64,000 nt of DNA from Deltaproteobacteria bacterium (GCA_015075075.1 JABTVA010000009.1:45428-109427), one strand, 5' to 3'. Positions 36,167 through 45,872 are shown, numbered from the stretch's first letter. The notes: a model not told the origin generated them from the letters alone. Translations and numbers: made by a program.

Positions 36167-37534
36167 TTATAGGGCCTTTCCCTGTAGTCCAATGCAAACC
36201 CCTTTATCGGTTTTTTTGAAATAAAGATAATAAAGCGCCATAGTAAAAAACGCGGTCACGGTGGAGGACAGCGCTATGCCCGGCAGGCCCGTATAATATA
36301 TGAAGACGAGGTTGAGCATTGCATTCGCGGACGCCTTGAACGCCCCGATCTTGAAAAGCGCCGCCATGTCCTTCAAAACGAGCATCCACCTCGCGAGGAC
36401 GTGCCCTATGATTATGGCCGGAAGCCCCAATACGTAAAAACCGAAGAGCAGGGTTATGGCCTCGAGGTCATCGGCGGATATAGAACCCCGCCCGTAGACG
36501 AGCTTCGTAAGGAACCCTCCGAAAATGAAGAACGCGAGCGTAAAGACCAGCAGCATGGGAGTGATAATACATATGAGTCTGAGAACTCCGCTGTTTGCGA
36601 CCGGCCTGTCATTGTAATGGTCATTTGACCATTTTGAAAGGAGAACGGTAAGAAAGCCCATCGACAGCAGGTTTGACGGGATAAAAAAAAGCTTCTCCGA
36701 GTATTCCAGTATCGAGACGCTATTCGGTTCGAGCCACGAGGCCATGACCCTGTCGACGAGAGGCGAGAGCACCGCGAGCGACATTCCGGCCACCTGGAGC
36801 GAAGACTTCCTGAGGAATTCCCTGAAGCGGCTGTCCCAGCTCACGGCGAGCCTCACCCTCAACAGCCCCGACCTCCTGACGATGAAGAAAAGGATGAGGA
36901 GCCGCGCCGCTTCGCCAGCGAGGTAGCCCCAGGCGATCGCATGCACCCCGAGGTCGTCCTTCATCGCATAGATGAAAGCGAGGGTCACGGCGGCCCTGAA
37001 GGCCGGTGATAAAGCTGGCGCCCTGAACGAGCCATAGGCGTTGAGGGCCCCTGACAGGGCGCTCGTCCAGACGAGAAGGATTGCCAGGGGCGCGGTCTCC
37101 GCGAGTATTATGGTTATCAGGTCGACCTCTCCGGGACCGAACCGCGAGACCACCGTCAACGCCGGCCTTGCCGCAAGGAGGGCGGCAGCTGAGAGCGCGC
37201 CGACGCCTATGGCGCTCGTCCCCAGTATCCTCCCGACGAAAAGCCCCACGTCCTCGCCCCTGGCGCGCGCCTCGGCGATGAAAGGGACCGATACGCTCTC
37301 GACGACCGCGGAAAAGATGGTGGCCAGAAAGAATATGACGGCGTAGGCGAAGAAAAAAGCGTCCATCCCGGACGAGACGCCGAACCAGGCGGCGATGAAG
37401 AAAGGGATAAGAAAGCCGGCGCCCTTGCCTATCAGGACATAGAGCGTTGTCGATACGGTGTCCCGGACGAACGAGCTCCTTGATGCGCCCGACAAAATGC
37501 CGGCGAAATACAGCCGTATGCCCTTTATTGGCAT
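36167..37534 (-). CDS. MurJ/Wzx-family lipid flippase
   Basis: The 455-residue protein has about 12-14 membrane helices and MviN/MurJ family features (FRDTVSTTLYVLIGKGAGFLI and an FGVSSGMDAFFFAYAVIFFL segment). In this cluster it most likely flips the lipid-linked repeat unit. The C-terminus probably reads on: dropping one A from the A-run near 36215 continues the frame as KKPIKGFALDYRERPYKDYV.. to a stop at 36052-36054, adding about 45 residues. The 199 bp gap to the next gene otherwise holds nothing. Confidence 0.83.
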   Translation of the reverse strand: MPIKGIRLYFAGILSGASRSSFVRDTVSTTLYVLIGKGAGFLIPFFIAAWFGVSSGMDAFFFAYAVIFFLATIFSAVVESVSVPFIAEARARGEDVGLFVGRILGTSAIGVGALSAAALLAARPALTVVSRFGPGEVDLITIILAETAPLAILLVWTSALSGALNAYGSFRAPALSPAFRAAVTLAFIYAMKDDLGVHAIAWGYLAGEAARLLILFFIVRRSGLLRVRLAVSWDSRFREFLRKSSLQVAGMSLAVLSPLVDRVMASWLEPNSVSILEYSEKLFFIPSNLLSMGFLTVLLSKWSNDHYNDRPVANSGVLRLICIITPMLLVFTLAFFIFGGFLTKLVYGRGSISADDLEAITLLFGFYVLGLPAIIIGHVLARWMLVLKDMAALFKIGAFKASANAMLNLVFIYYTGLPGIALSSTVTAFFTMALYYLYFKKTDKGVCIGLQGKAL

Positions 37535-37909
37535 GGGACTACTGCGCCTTCGGGCCAGGTCTCAGGCCAACAATCCAGCTTCTTCGGAAATAAGCGACAC
37601 CGGCGGCGGCACATGAAGGAGAAAATGAGGCGACAAAGGTAGAGACCGGCGCTATTCCTCTCATCTTCGGCGTCGTCTTATTTTCCCCCACAGCCCGCAC
37701 TGTCGTTATACGCAACCTATTCGCGATATTCATGGCAAAGATATTCAAAACCCTTCTGACCTGCTTCCGGGATGGCAGAGGCACATCTTCCCTGACGGTA
37801 TTTGTTGATTCCGAGTTAAACAGGGACTCTGTGTGCCCGGAAAGATTTTTTACCCCAAGGGAGCATGTTTTTCAATGGATATCTCGTGACTATCGAGGGG
37901 TGTAGTTAA
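37535..37909. other. Intergenic stretch without a supported gene
   Basis: Between the flippase start and repeat A4. A + strand frame stays open for about 100 codons (roughly 37591-37908, including ARTVVIRNLFAIFM) and a minus-strand frame for 81 codons (37784-37539). Neither has a ribosome binding site, recognisable domain or the wobble pattern of neighbouring genes. It may hold the leader and promoter of the polysaccharide operon, or a gene remnant. Confidence 0.4.
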
Positions 37910-38041
37910 GGCAACCTCTAAAATCAGTGGATTTTTCCAGCAATAAGGGAGGCCTGAATAAAAAGCGGGGCATGGATAATACGTGAGCAATTCCCGTAAC
38001 TACGCAGAGTCCGGGGAAAAGACCAGATTTTAAAGGCTGCC
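37910..38041. repeat. Family A palindromic repeat, copy A4
   Basis: About 132 bp with ends TTAAGGCAACCTCTAAAATC and GATTTTAAAGGCTGCCTTAAG, an extended inverted pair that includes TTAAGG. The core is more diverged (GCGGGGCATGGATAATACGTGAGCA). It ends 5 bp before the pilR stop codon. Confidence 0.83.
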
Positions 38042-38046
38042 TTAAG

Positions 38047-39453
38047 CTAATCGTCCTTGCCGTTGTCTATCGCGTACTTTTCGAGCTTATATCTCATCGA
38101 CCTGAATGAAAGCCCCAGCAGACCAGCCGCCTTTTTCTTCACACCGCCGGCTTTTTTGAGGGCGTCGGCGATCACGGCCTTCTCGAAATCCTCAACAGTC
38201 TTTTCGAGGTCCATCCCGGTTTCCGGCACTTTTGCCTGCCCGTCCTGGGACGGCAGAAGGGCCTGGTGCTGCGGCCTCTCGCCCCTTACGTGCGCCGGGA
38301 GGCTCCCTGCACCTATCTCCTGGCCCTCCTCGAGCGTTACGGCCCTCTCGACGATATTCTCGAGCTCCCTGACGTTGCCGGAAAAATCATAGTCCATGAG
38401 AGCGCGCATGGCCTCGCCGGAAAAGCCGCCCACTTTCTTCCCGAGCGCCTTGTTGTACTTCTCGAGGAAGTGCCTTGCGAGGTGCGGTATGTCCTCCTTC
38501 CGCTCCCTGAGCGGCGGGGTCGCTATCCTTATTACGTTCAGCCTGTAAAAGAGGTCCTCCCTGAACCGCCCTTCCCTCACTTCTATCTCCACGTCCCTGT
38601 TCGAGGCAGCGATGAGGCGTATGTCGACTGTCCTGTCCGACGAGCCGCCGACCGGCCTGAAGCGCCTCTCCTGTATGAAGCGCAGGAGCTTCACCTGCAG
38701 GTGGAGCGGCAGCTCCGTAATCTCGTCGAGGAAGAGCGTCCCACCGTCAGCCTGGTCGGCGAGCCCTTCCCTGTTGGCCACCGCCCCGGTAAAGGCGCCT
38801 TTCACGTGTCCGAATATCTCGCTCTCAAGGAGGTTTTCGGGGATCGCGCCGCAGTTCACGGCCACGAACGAATCGTCCTTCCGGTCGCTCTCCTCGTGTA
38901 TGGCCCTGGCCACCAGCTCCTTCCCCGTGCCGCTTTCTCCTGTAATGAAGACATTGGCCTTGGTCCTGGCAACGCTCATTATGAGAGAGAATATCTCAGC
39001 CATCCTCGGGCTCGTGCCGACTATCTTCGAGAACCCGAGCCGGGTCTTGAGCTCGTTCTTAAGGAGCCTGTTCTCGCGCGCGAGCTTCTTAAGCTCCAGC
39101 GCCTTCCTTATCGTGAGCTTCACCTCGTCTATGTTGAAGGGCTTTATGAAATAGTCGTGCGCCCCGGCCTTCATGGCCTCTATCGCGGTCTCCACCGACG
39201 CGTAAGCCGTTATCATTATGACGAGTGAATCCGGGTCCATCTCCTTCAGGGCCTTCAGGAACTCCACCCCGCCCATACCCGGCATCCTTACGTCGGAGAT
39301 TACGAGGTCCGCCCCCCTCTCGCGTATCTCGTCAAGGGCGAGCGCGGCGGAATCGGCCCCGACCGCGTCGTAGCCTTCCTTTGCGAGCATTATCTCGAGG
39401 AACTCCCTCATGCTCTTCTCGTCGTCGACGATTATTATCCTGTGCCTGCCCAT
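38047..39453 (-). CDS. pilR: PilR-like sigma54 response regulator
   Basis: The 468-residue product has a receiver (IIVDDEKSMREFLEI, phospho-acceptor in LVISDVRMPGMGG), a sigma54 AAA+ domain (GESGTGKELVARAIHEESDR, GAFTGA, LFLDEITELP) and a C-terminal Fis-type helix-turn-helix (GGVKKKAAGLLGLSFRSMRY). The last motif is typical of PilR, which activates pilin genes. It follows pilS and closes a pilB-T-C-S-R run. Confidence 0.92.
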   Translation of the reverse strand: MGRHRIIIVDDEKSMREFLEIMLAKEGYDAVGADSAALALDEIRERGADLVISDVRMPGMGGVEFLKALKEMDPDSLVIMITAYASVETAIEAMKAGAHDYFIKPFNIDEVKLTIRKALELKKLARENRLLKNELKTRLGFSKIVGTSPRMAEIFSLIMSVARTKANVFITGESGTGKELVARAIHEESDRKDDSFVAVNCGAIPENLLESEIFGHVKGAFTGAVANREGLADQADGGTLFLDEITELPLHLQVKLLRFIQERRFRPVGGSSDRTVDIRLIAASNRDVEIEVREGRFREDLFYRLNVIRIATPPLRERKEDIPHLARHFLEKYNKALGKKVGGFSGEAMRALMDYDFSGNVRELENIVERAVTLEEGQEIGAGSLPAHVRGERPQHQALLPSQDGQAKVPETGMDLEKTVEDFEKAVIADALKKAGGVKKKAAGLLGLSFRSMRYKLEKYAIDNGKDD

Positions 39454-39530
39454 AAGCCGTCCTGCGCTGAATTTGGATGGTGTGCCGCAATCCCGAATCT
39501 GTGTTCTCTCCGGGCCGGGGCGCGCCCGTC

Positions 39531-41195
39531 TTAAGCCCTCACGCCCTCGCTTTCGACCGGAAGGAGTATCCTGAAGGCCGCGCCCCTGCCCTCGACGCTC
39601 GATACCTCGATAGTGCCGTTATGGCTCTCTATTATCCTGTGGACAATGGCGAGACCGAGCCCCGTGCCCCTCTCCTTCGTCGAGAAGAACGGGTCGAAAA
39701 TCCTGCCTGCGTCCTCGGGCCTTATGCCCTTGCCGGTATCCGAGACCGTGACCTCGACAAAGCCCATCCCGGCATCGTCCGGAAGGCCGCCCTCAGGCCA
39801 GCGCCTCGCGGAAATAGTCAGGGTTCCTCCCCCGTCCATTGCGTGGAGGGCGTTAAGGAAGATGTTCCAGAAGACCTGGCCGAGCTGCCTGTGGTCGCCG
39901 ACTATATGGAACCGCTCGCCTATTTTCGACTCTATCCGTATATCCGATGCCTCAGGGCAGTTCCTTATGAGCCTCGCCGTCTCGTCGATCACGGCCGAGA
40001 GGTCGACGAGCTCCCTCTCGGCCTCCCTCGCGGGCCTGGCGAAAAGGAGGTAGTCGGTAATGAGGCTATTCAGCCTGTCGGTCTCGGAGAGTATGATGTC
40101 CATGAGCCGCCTGTTCTCGCCCTCGGCGGATTCCGCACGTAATAGCTGTATGGAGCCGCTGATCGAGGCGAGCGGGTTCCGTATCTCGTGGGCGATGCCC
40201 ACCGAGACCTCTCCCAGGGCCTTCATGCGCTCGTCCCTCCTGAGCGCCTCCTCCATCTGCTTAAGGCGCGTCAAGTCCTGGAATATGATTATCCTCCCGA
40301 CCTCGCCGCCCTGTCCCTGCGAGATGCTGAAGCCCAGGTATATCTCCTCCCCTGTCTTCTTCCTGAACCTTTCCTCCACCCTCCTCCCGCCCTGCGGGGC
40401 CATAAGGCCCTTCCGTATCATGCCGGGGAATATCTCCTCGACGTCCTTGTAATAGACGTCCCGGAGCGTATAGCCGGTGACGCTCTCGGCCTCCCGGTTG
40501 AAGGAGGTTATCCTCATCCTGTCGTCGAGCGTCATTATGCCGCTCGTTATGTTCTCGATTATCTGCCTGTTCAGGGCCTCGAGCTTCTCGTAGTCGATCT
40601 CCTTCTCTTCGAGCTCCCTTTCCACCCTCGCGGCCCTCTCGGCGAGGTAGCCGGTAAGGTAGGCGACGGTGAAGAACGCGAGAATGTTGGTCGAGACCGT
40701 TACGAAGACGTATTTCCAGGGCGGCGCGAAGGCCGGGGAGACGAGCTTGTACTCCGCCGGGAGCATCCCGTAGAAGTCGAGGTCGATGAGGACCCCGTAG
40801 GCTATGCTGGAGACCGAAGCCGCGTAGAAGCCCGCGCGCTTGCCTAAGAGTATGGCCGAGCCTATCACAATGAGCGGATAGAGCGCGTGCATGTAGCTCT
40901 CGGTGCCGCCGGTTATGTAGACGATTACGGTGGCGAGGGCTATGTCTATGGTGACCTGGGCGTAGGTGAAGAGCTTGAGGTTCCTGACCCTGCCCAGGAG
41001 GAGCGCGTAGAGGATGGTGAGGAGCCCCACGGCCGCCGCAACGCCGTAGAGCGGGTAGAAGTTGAGGAGCGCAAGGGAGGCCCCTCTCACCTGGAACCAG
41101 GCCGTGACGCCCAGGAATGAGAGCGCAAGCACCACCCTCAAGACCATCATGGCCAGCAGTCTGGCCCTAAGAGCATCCTTCGGGTAAGCCTGCAT
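39531..41195 (-). CDS. pilS: PilS-like sensor histidine kinase
   Basis: The 554-residue kinase has six N-terminal membrane helices (residues 15-195), a PAS domain (residues 215-330), HisKA with SVGIAHEIRNPLASISGSIQ and HATPase with DTGKGIRPEDAG and GTGLGLAIVH. This is the PilS architecture, with no large periplasmic sensor, partnering PilR 77 bp downstream. It follows pilC by 12 bp. Confidence 0.92.
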   Translation of the reverse strand: MQAYPKDALRARLLAMMVLRVVLALSFLGVTAWFQVRGASLALLNFYPLYGVAAAVGLLTILYALLLGRVRNLKLFTYAQVTIDIALATVIVYITGGTESYMHALYPLIVIGSAILLGKRAGFYAASVSSIAYGVLIDLDFYGMLPAEYKLVSPAFAPPWKYVFVTVSTNILAFFTVAYLTGYLAERAARVERELEEKEIDYEKLEALNRQIIENITSGIMTLDDRMRITSFNREAESVTGYTLRDVYYKDVEEIFPGMIRKGLMAPQGGRRVEERFRKKTGEEIYLGFSISQGQGGEVGRIIIFQDLTRLKQMEEALRRDERMKALGEVSVGIAHEIRNPLASISGSIQLLRAESAEGENRRLMDIILSETDRLNSLITDYLLFARPAREAERELVDLSAVIDETARLIRNCPEASDIRIESKIGERFHIVGDHRQLGQVFWNIFLNALHAMDGGGTLTISARRWPEGGLPDDAGMGFVEVTVSDTGKGIRPEDAGRIFDPFFSTKERGTGLGLAIVHRIIESHNGTIEVSSVEGRGAAFRILLPVESEGVRA

Positions 41196-41207
41196 TTTCC
41201 GGACCTG

Positions 41208-42428
41208 TTAGCCTCCCGCGGCGCCTGCTATCTGGAATATCGGCAGGTAAAGGGCTATGACAAGGCCGCCCACGACTATGCCGAGGAAGGCCATGAGCAT
41301 GGGCTCTATGAGGGATGTAAGGGCCTCTACGGCCTGGTCCACCTCTTCCTCGTAAAAATCGGCTATCTTCGAGAGCATGGCGTCGAGCGCGCCTGTCGAC
41401 TCTCCGACGGCTATCATCTGGGTGACCATGCCCGGGAAGACCTTCGTCTCGGAAAGCGGCTCGGCAAGGGTCTTTCCCTGGCTCAAGCTCGTCCTGGCCT
41501 TTATGACCGCCTCCTCGATTATCACGTTCCCGGCTGTTTTTGAGACTATCTCGAGGCTTTCGAGTATGGGCACTCCGCTTGAGAGCATCGTCCCGAGCGT
41601 CCTCGTAAACCGAGCGACCGCCGTCTTCCTTATCAAATCGCCGATTACGGGGGCCTTCAGAAAGACCTGGTCCATGACCCTGCGGCCCTTGGGGGTCTTG
41701 TACAGCCTGTTGAGCCCTATGATGACGGCCACGAGGACGCCGATGATGATATACCACGAGCTCTTGAGGGCGTTACTCATGTTCACCACAATCTGCGTCG
41801 GCGCGGGCAGTGCCTGGCCGAAGTCGGCGAACATGTCATCGAATATCGGTACGACCCAGAGGAGGAGGCCGGCGACGACCAGGCAGGCGATGATTATGAC
41901 GGCGGCCGGGTACGTCATGGCGCCCTTAATCTTGCCCTTGAGCTTCTCGGACTTCTCCATGAAGCCCGAGAGCCTGTTGAGGATGGTATCGAGTATGCCG
42001 CCGACCTCTCCGGCGGCGATTAGGTTCACGTAAAGGTCGTCGAAGACCTTGGGGTGCTTCCTGAGGGCGTCCGCGAAGGTCGAGCCGCCCTCGACCGAGG
42101 ACTTTACGTCCAGGAGTATCTTCTTGAACTCGGCGTTCTCCTGCTGGCCGGCGAGGATGTCGAGGCACTGCACGAGCGGCAGGCCCGCGTCTATCATGGT
42201 CGCGAACTGCCTGCTGAATATGACGATGTCCTTGGTCTTGATGCCGCCGCCGAGGCCGGGTATCTTTATCTCGGAGAGAGAGAGCTTGGCCTTCTTGGGC
42301 CCTATCGAGGCCGGCACTATCTGCTGGCGCCTGAGCGACGCCGTCGCCTGCGCGACGCTTGCGGCCTCTATCTCGCCCTTTCTCGGCTCCCCGGCGAGCG
42401 TTTTTCCGCTATAGACGAAAGTAGGCAT
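41208..42428 (-). CDS. pilC: Type IV pilus inner-membrane platform protein PilC
   Basis: The 406-residue protein starts MPTFVYSGKTLAGEPRKGEI and has two GspF domains, each with the cytoplasmic bundle and membrane helices. FSRQFATMIDAGLPLVQCLD and FTRTLGTMLSSGVPILESLE are the repeated domain starts. It anchors the PilB/PilT motors. It begins 3 bp after the pilT stop. Confidence 0.95.
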   Translation of the reverse strand: MPTFVYSGKTLAGEPRKGEIEAASVAQATASLRRQQIVPASIGPKKAKLSLSEIKIPGLGGGIKTKDIVIFSRQFATMIDAGLPLVQCLDILAGQQENAEFKKILLDVKSSVEGGSTFADALRKHPKVFDDLYVNLIAAGEVGGILDTILNRLSGFMEKSEKLKGKIKGAMTYPAAVIIIACLVVAGLLLWVVPIFDDMFADFGQALPAPTQIVVNMSNALKSSWYIIIGVLVAVIIGLNRLYKTPKGRRVMDQVFLKAPVIGDLIRKTAVARFTRTLGTMLSSGVPILESLEIVSKTAGNVIIEEAVIKARTSLSQGKTLAEPLSETKVFPGMVTQMIAVGESTGALDAMLSKIADFYEEEVDQAVEALTSLIEPMLMAFLGIVVGGLVIALYLPIFQIAGAAGG

Positions 42429-42431
42429 GGC

Positions 42432-43553
42432 TTACATTGTCCTCCCTGCCGGCGCGCCTGGCCTCAGCACGCCCGCGTTGGCGAGCATCTGGCGGAGCTC
42501 GTCCGGCTCGGAGCTCCTTCCGAGGGCCTCTTCGAGGGTTATAAGCCTCCTCGAATACAGGTTTATGAGGCTCTGGTTCATGGTCTGCATGCCGAACTTG
42601 GTCTGGCCGACCTGCATCTGCGAGTATATCTGGTGGAGCTTGTCCTCCCTTATGAGGTTCCTTATGGCGGCGTTGGGGACCATCACCTCTATCGCTATGA
42701 CCCTGCCCTTGCCGTCCGCGCTCGGGATAAGGAGCTGCGAGAGCACGCCCTCGAGGACGAACGAGAGCTGCGCCCTTATCTGCGGCTGCTGGTTCGAGGG
42801 GAAGACGTCCACAATCCTGTTTATGGTCTGGACGCAGGAGTTCGTGTGGAGGGTGGCGAAGCAGAGGTGGCCCGTTTCCGCTATGGTAAGGGCCGTCTCT
42901 ATAGTGTCCATGTCGCGGAGCTCGCCAAGGAGCACCACGTCGGGGTCCTGCCTCAGCACGTACTTGAGCGCCTTCTTGAAGGCGAAGGTGTCGTACCCGA
43001 CCTCCCTCTGGTTCACCAGGGCCATCTTGGAGCCGTGGAGGTATTCTATCGGGTCCTCTATGGTGATTATGTGCTCCGCCCTCTCGGAGTTTATCTTGTC
43101 TATGATGGAGGCCAGGGTGGTGGACTTGCCGCTCCCGGTCGGCCCCGTTACGAGGACGAGGCCGCGCGGCTTCTTCGAAAGCTCTTCCATTATGGGCGGG
43201 AGCCCGAGTTCCTGGAACGATTTTATCTTGAAGGGGATGGTCCTGAAGACCCCGGCCACACTCCCCCTCTGGACGAACAGGTTGCCCCTGAAGCGGCTGA
43301 GACCCTTGAGGCCGAAGGAGAAATCGAGCTCGTTCTCCTCCTCGAACTTGTGCTTCTTCACGTCCGTGAGGATGGAATAGCAGAGCTGCTTCGAGTCTAT
43401 CCCGGAAAGGACCGGCATGTTCATGGGGGCGAGCTTGCCGTGTACCCTTATCCTCGGCGGCGACCCGGCGGTTATGTGCAGGTCGCTCCCTCCCTGCTCT
43501 ATCATCACTCGGAGGAGCTCCTGCATGTTGTATTTGTTGCCTTCTACCGCCAT
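42432..43553 (-). CDS. pilT: Twitching motility retraction ATPase PilT
   Basis: The 373-residue hexameric ATPase powers pilus retraction. Walker A is GPTGSGKSTTLASI, the Asp box HIITIEDPIEYLH, Walker B VVLLGELRDMDTIE, and the retraction-specific C-terminal AIRNLIRE motif is present. ATG 43553 after AAGGAG is preferred to a start 21 codons upstream with a non-conserved tail. Confidence 0.96.
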   Translation of the reverse strand: MAVEGNKYNMQELLRVMIEQGGSDLHITAGSPPRIRVHGKLAPMNMPVLSGIDSKQLCYSILTDVKKHKFEEENELDFSFGLKGLSRFRGNLFVQRGSVAGVFRTIPFKIKSFQELGLPPIMEELSKKPRGLVLVTGPTGSGKSTTLASIIDKINSERAEHIITIEDPIEYLHGSKMALVNQREVGYDTFAFKKALKYVLRQDPDVVLLGELRDMDTIETALTIAETGHLCFATLHTNSCVQTINRIVDVFPSNQQPQIRAQLSFVLEGVLSQLLIPSADGKGRVIAIEVMVPNAAIRNLIREDKLHQIYSQMQVGQTKFGMQTMNQSLINLYSRRLITLEEALGRSSEPDELRQMLANAGVLRPGAPAGRTM

Positions 43554-43698
43554 CGGGTTCTCCTTCTTTCGAATATGGCCGCGCAGGGCCGGAAGACGCA
43601 GCCCACGACGCGGCACGTCTGTCTTTCCGGTGAAATTCTATAATCAGGCGCATCTTGCGCGTAAGGACAAAAGTTACAAGGAAGGGACGGCGCGGTCG

Positions 43699-45396
43699 TC
43701 AGTCCGCCATCGTCACCCTCAGGACCTCTTCTATGGTCGTTACGCTCTCGGCGACCTTTGTTATGCCGCTCATGCGGAGCGATTTCATCCCTTCCTTTAT
43801 GGCCGCCCTCTTTATCTCCGCGGAAGAGGCGCCGTTAAGCACCATGTCCTTTATGCCTTCGGTAAAGGGCATGACCTCGTAGAGGGCGATCCTGCCCTTA
43901 TACCCCGTGCCGCCGCACGTGGCGCAGCCTTTGCCCTTTGAGGCCTCCATCCGCTTCGTCTCCTCCGGCGTTGCGCCGAGGTCCAGGAGCACCTTCTCCG
44001 TTATCTGCACCTTTTCCTTGCAGTCCTTGCAGATCTTCCTCGCGAGCCTCTGGGCGAGTATGAGGTTGCACGCGGACGAGACCAGGAACGGCTCTATGCC
44101 CATGTTGAGGAGCCTGTTGACCGTCGAGGGCGCGTCGTTCGTGTGGAGCGTAGAGAGGACCAGGTGGCCCGTCAGGGCCGCCTTCACCGCTATCTCAGCG
44201 GTCTCGTAGTCCCTTATCTCGCCGACCATTATGATGTCGGGGTCCTGCCTCAGAAAGCTCCTGAGGGCGGCGGCGAAATTCAGGCCTATGTCCTCGTGCA
44301 TCTGCACCTGGTTTATGCCCATGAGGTTGAACTCGACCGGGTCCTCGGCGGTCGAGATGTTCTCGCTCACCTTGTTGAGCTCGGAGAGGGCCGAGTAAAG
44401 GGTGGTCGTCTTTCCGCTGCCGGTCGGGCCGGTGACGAGCACTATGCCCCAGGGCTTGTGTATGGCGCCCATGAAGTCCTTCAAGGCCTTCTCCTCGAAG
44501 CCCAGCTTGGTCATGTCGAGCTGGAGGTTGCTTTTGTCGAGGAGCCTCAAGCAGACCTTCTCGCCGAAAAGGGTCGGGAGCACCGAGACCCTGTAGTCCA
44601 TCTCCTTGTTCTTGGAGAGCTTGAGCTTTATCCTGCCGTCCTGCGGGAGCCTCCTCTCGGCTATGTCGAGGTTGCTGATAATCTTGAGCCTCGACACTAT
44701 CGCGTTCTTGAGCTTCATCGGGGGCTTCATCATCTCCTGGAGGACCCCGTCGACCCTGTACCTTACGCGGAAATGCTTCTCATAGGGCTCTATGTGGATG
44801 TCGCTCGCGCCCCGCTTGATGGCGTCGGTCAGGATGAGGTTCACGAGCTTGACGACAGGGGCGTCCTCCACGGCCTTTTTCAGGTCCGAGAGGTCGATCT
44901 CCTCCTCTTCCCTCACGACCTCCATCTCGCTCTCGTCGAACTCGGTGAGGACGCCGTCGAGCCCCATCTCGGGGGTCTCGTAATACTTCTCTATCGCGCC
45001 CTTTATGGCGGCGTCGGAGGCAAGGAGCGGCTCCACGTTGTAGCCGGTAAGGAATTTTATGTCGTCAATCGCGAAGATGTTCGAAGGGTCGGCCATCGCG
45101 ACCACCAGGGTCGAACCCGTCCTGCTGATCGGTATGACCTGGTACTTCCTGGCCACGTCCTCGGGGATGAGCTTTATTACCTCGTGGTCGACTTCCTGCG
45201 TCGAAAGGTCTATGGTGGGTATCCCGTACTGCCTGCTTAGAAACGAGGTCAGGTCCTTCTCGGATATGAAACCGAGCTTCGAGAGGTTATAGCCGAGCCT
45301 CCCGCCCCCTTTTTTCTGCTCATCTATCGCCTTGTTGAGCTGGTCCGGCGTTATGAGCCTTTCTCTTAATAAAAGCTCGCCTATTCTGTCTGTCAT
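43699..45396 (-). CDS. pilB: Type IV pilus extension ATPase PilB
   Basis: The 565-residue ATPase has an N-terminal MshEN domain (residues 5-150, a c-di-GMP-binding type in relatives), an N2 linker, and the C-terminal motor: Walker A GPTGSGKTTTLYSAL, Walker B IIMVGEIRDYETAEI. The zinc tetracysteine is CKDCKE..CATCGGTGYKG. ATG 45396 after GGGGA is used; the TTG seven codons upstream lies inside an operator-like palindrome. First gene of pilB-T-C-S-R. No pilin gene is in the window. Confidence 0.95.
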   Translation of the reverse strand: MTDRIGELLLRERLITPDQLNKAIDEQKKGGGRLGYNLSKLGFISEKDLTSFLSRQYGIPTIDLSTQEVDHEVIKLIPEDVARKYQVIPISRTGSTLVVAMADPSNIFAIDDIKFLTGYNVEPLLASDAAIKGAIEKYYETPEMGLDGVLTEFDESEMEVVREEEEIDLSDLKKAVEDAPVVKLVNLILTDAIKRGASDIHIEPYEKHFRVRYRVDGVLQEMMKPPMKLKNAIVSRLKIISNLDIAERRLPQDGRIKLKLSKNKEMDYRVSVLPTLFGEKVCLRLLDKSNLQLDMTKLGFEEKALKDFMGAIHKPWGIVLVTGPTGSGKTTTLYSALSELNKVSENISTAEDPVEFNLMGINQVQMHEDIGLNFAAALRSFLRQDPDIIMVGEIRDYETAEIAVKAALTGHLVLSTLHTNDAPSTVNRLLNMGIEPFLVSSACNLILAQRLARKICKDCKEKVQITEKVLLDLGATPEETKRMEASKGKGCATCGGTGYKGRIALYEVMPFTEGIKDMVLNGASSAEIKRAAIKEGMKSLRMSGITKVAESVTTIEEVLRVTMAD

Positions 45397-45409
45397 TGTC
45401 CCCGTAGCT

Positions 45410-45428
45410 GGTGACAAAAATTGTCACC
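45410..45428. promoter_or_regulatory. Perfect 19-bp palindrome at the pilB transcription start
   Basis: GGTGACAA-AAA-TTGTCACC is a perfect 8+3+8 inverted repeat. It lies just downstream of the pilB -10 box, over the expected transcription start and 14 bases before the pilB ATG. It looks like a repressor operator; a short RNA hairpin is the alternative. Confidence 0.55.
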
Positions 45429-45430
45429 CT

Positions 45431-45459
45431 ATGTTAGTAGATTAGAAATGCGAAGTCAA
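45431..45459 (-). promoter_or_regulatory. Sigma70-type promoter for the pilB operon
   Basis: TTGACT (45459-45454) and TAACAT (45436-45431) on the minus strand are 17 bp apart. It should start transcription near 45424, within the palindrome. Confidence 0.6.
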
Positions 45460-45497
45460 GGAAGCTAAGTGCCAGGGCGCGTACCTTTACGAAAATA

Positions 45498-45872
45498 TCA
45501 TGCGTACTTCATGGCGGTGCTTACTATCTCCTCGGAAAAAAAGGGCTTTCTTATGTAAACGTCGATCATGCCTTCCTTTACTCCTTCGAAAATGGCCTTG
45601 TCCGCGTCCTTGAAATACCCGGTAAAGAGCACCACCCTGGTACAGGGCCTGAGCTTCTTTATCTCTCTGAAGGCATCGAGCCCGTTCATACCCGGCATTA
45701 CCATATCGAGGAAAACCAGCGAATATTCAGAATTTTTAATCTCATCCAGGGCTTGAGGGGCGCTGGTCACATAACTTGCGTCAAATCCGGCGTCCTTGAG
45801 CATTTCGGACATCCCTATGCCGACGGTCTCCTCATCGTCGACCACGAGGACCCTTTTCGACCTGTTGTCCAT
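45498..45872 (-). CDS. Single-domain response regulator
   Basis: The 124-residue receiver-only protein has VLVVDDEETVGIGMSEML (acidic pocket), SLVFLDMVMPGMNGLDAF (phospho-acceptor Asp) and the conserved Thr and Lys (VVLFTGYF; YIRKPF). There is no output domain. It lies downstream of the haem-motif sensor kinase in the same direction and is its likely phosphorelay partner. Confidence 0.88.
   Translation of the reverse strand: MDNRSKRVLVVDDEETVGIGMSEMLKDAGFDASYVTSAPQALDEIKNSEYSLVFLDMVMPGMNGLDAFREIKKLRPCTRVVLFTGYFKDADKAIFEGVKEGMIDVYIRKPFFSEEIVSTAMKYA

Noticed and set aside
37591..37908. Open + strand frame upstream of repeat A4
   Set aside because: No start codon with ribosome binding site in a sensible place, no family resemblance and no local GC-wobble signal.
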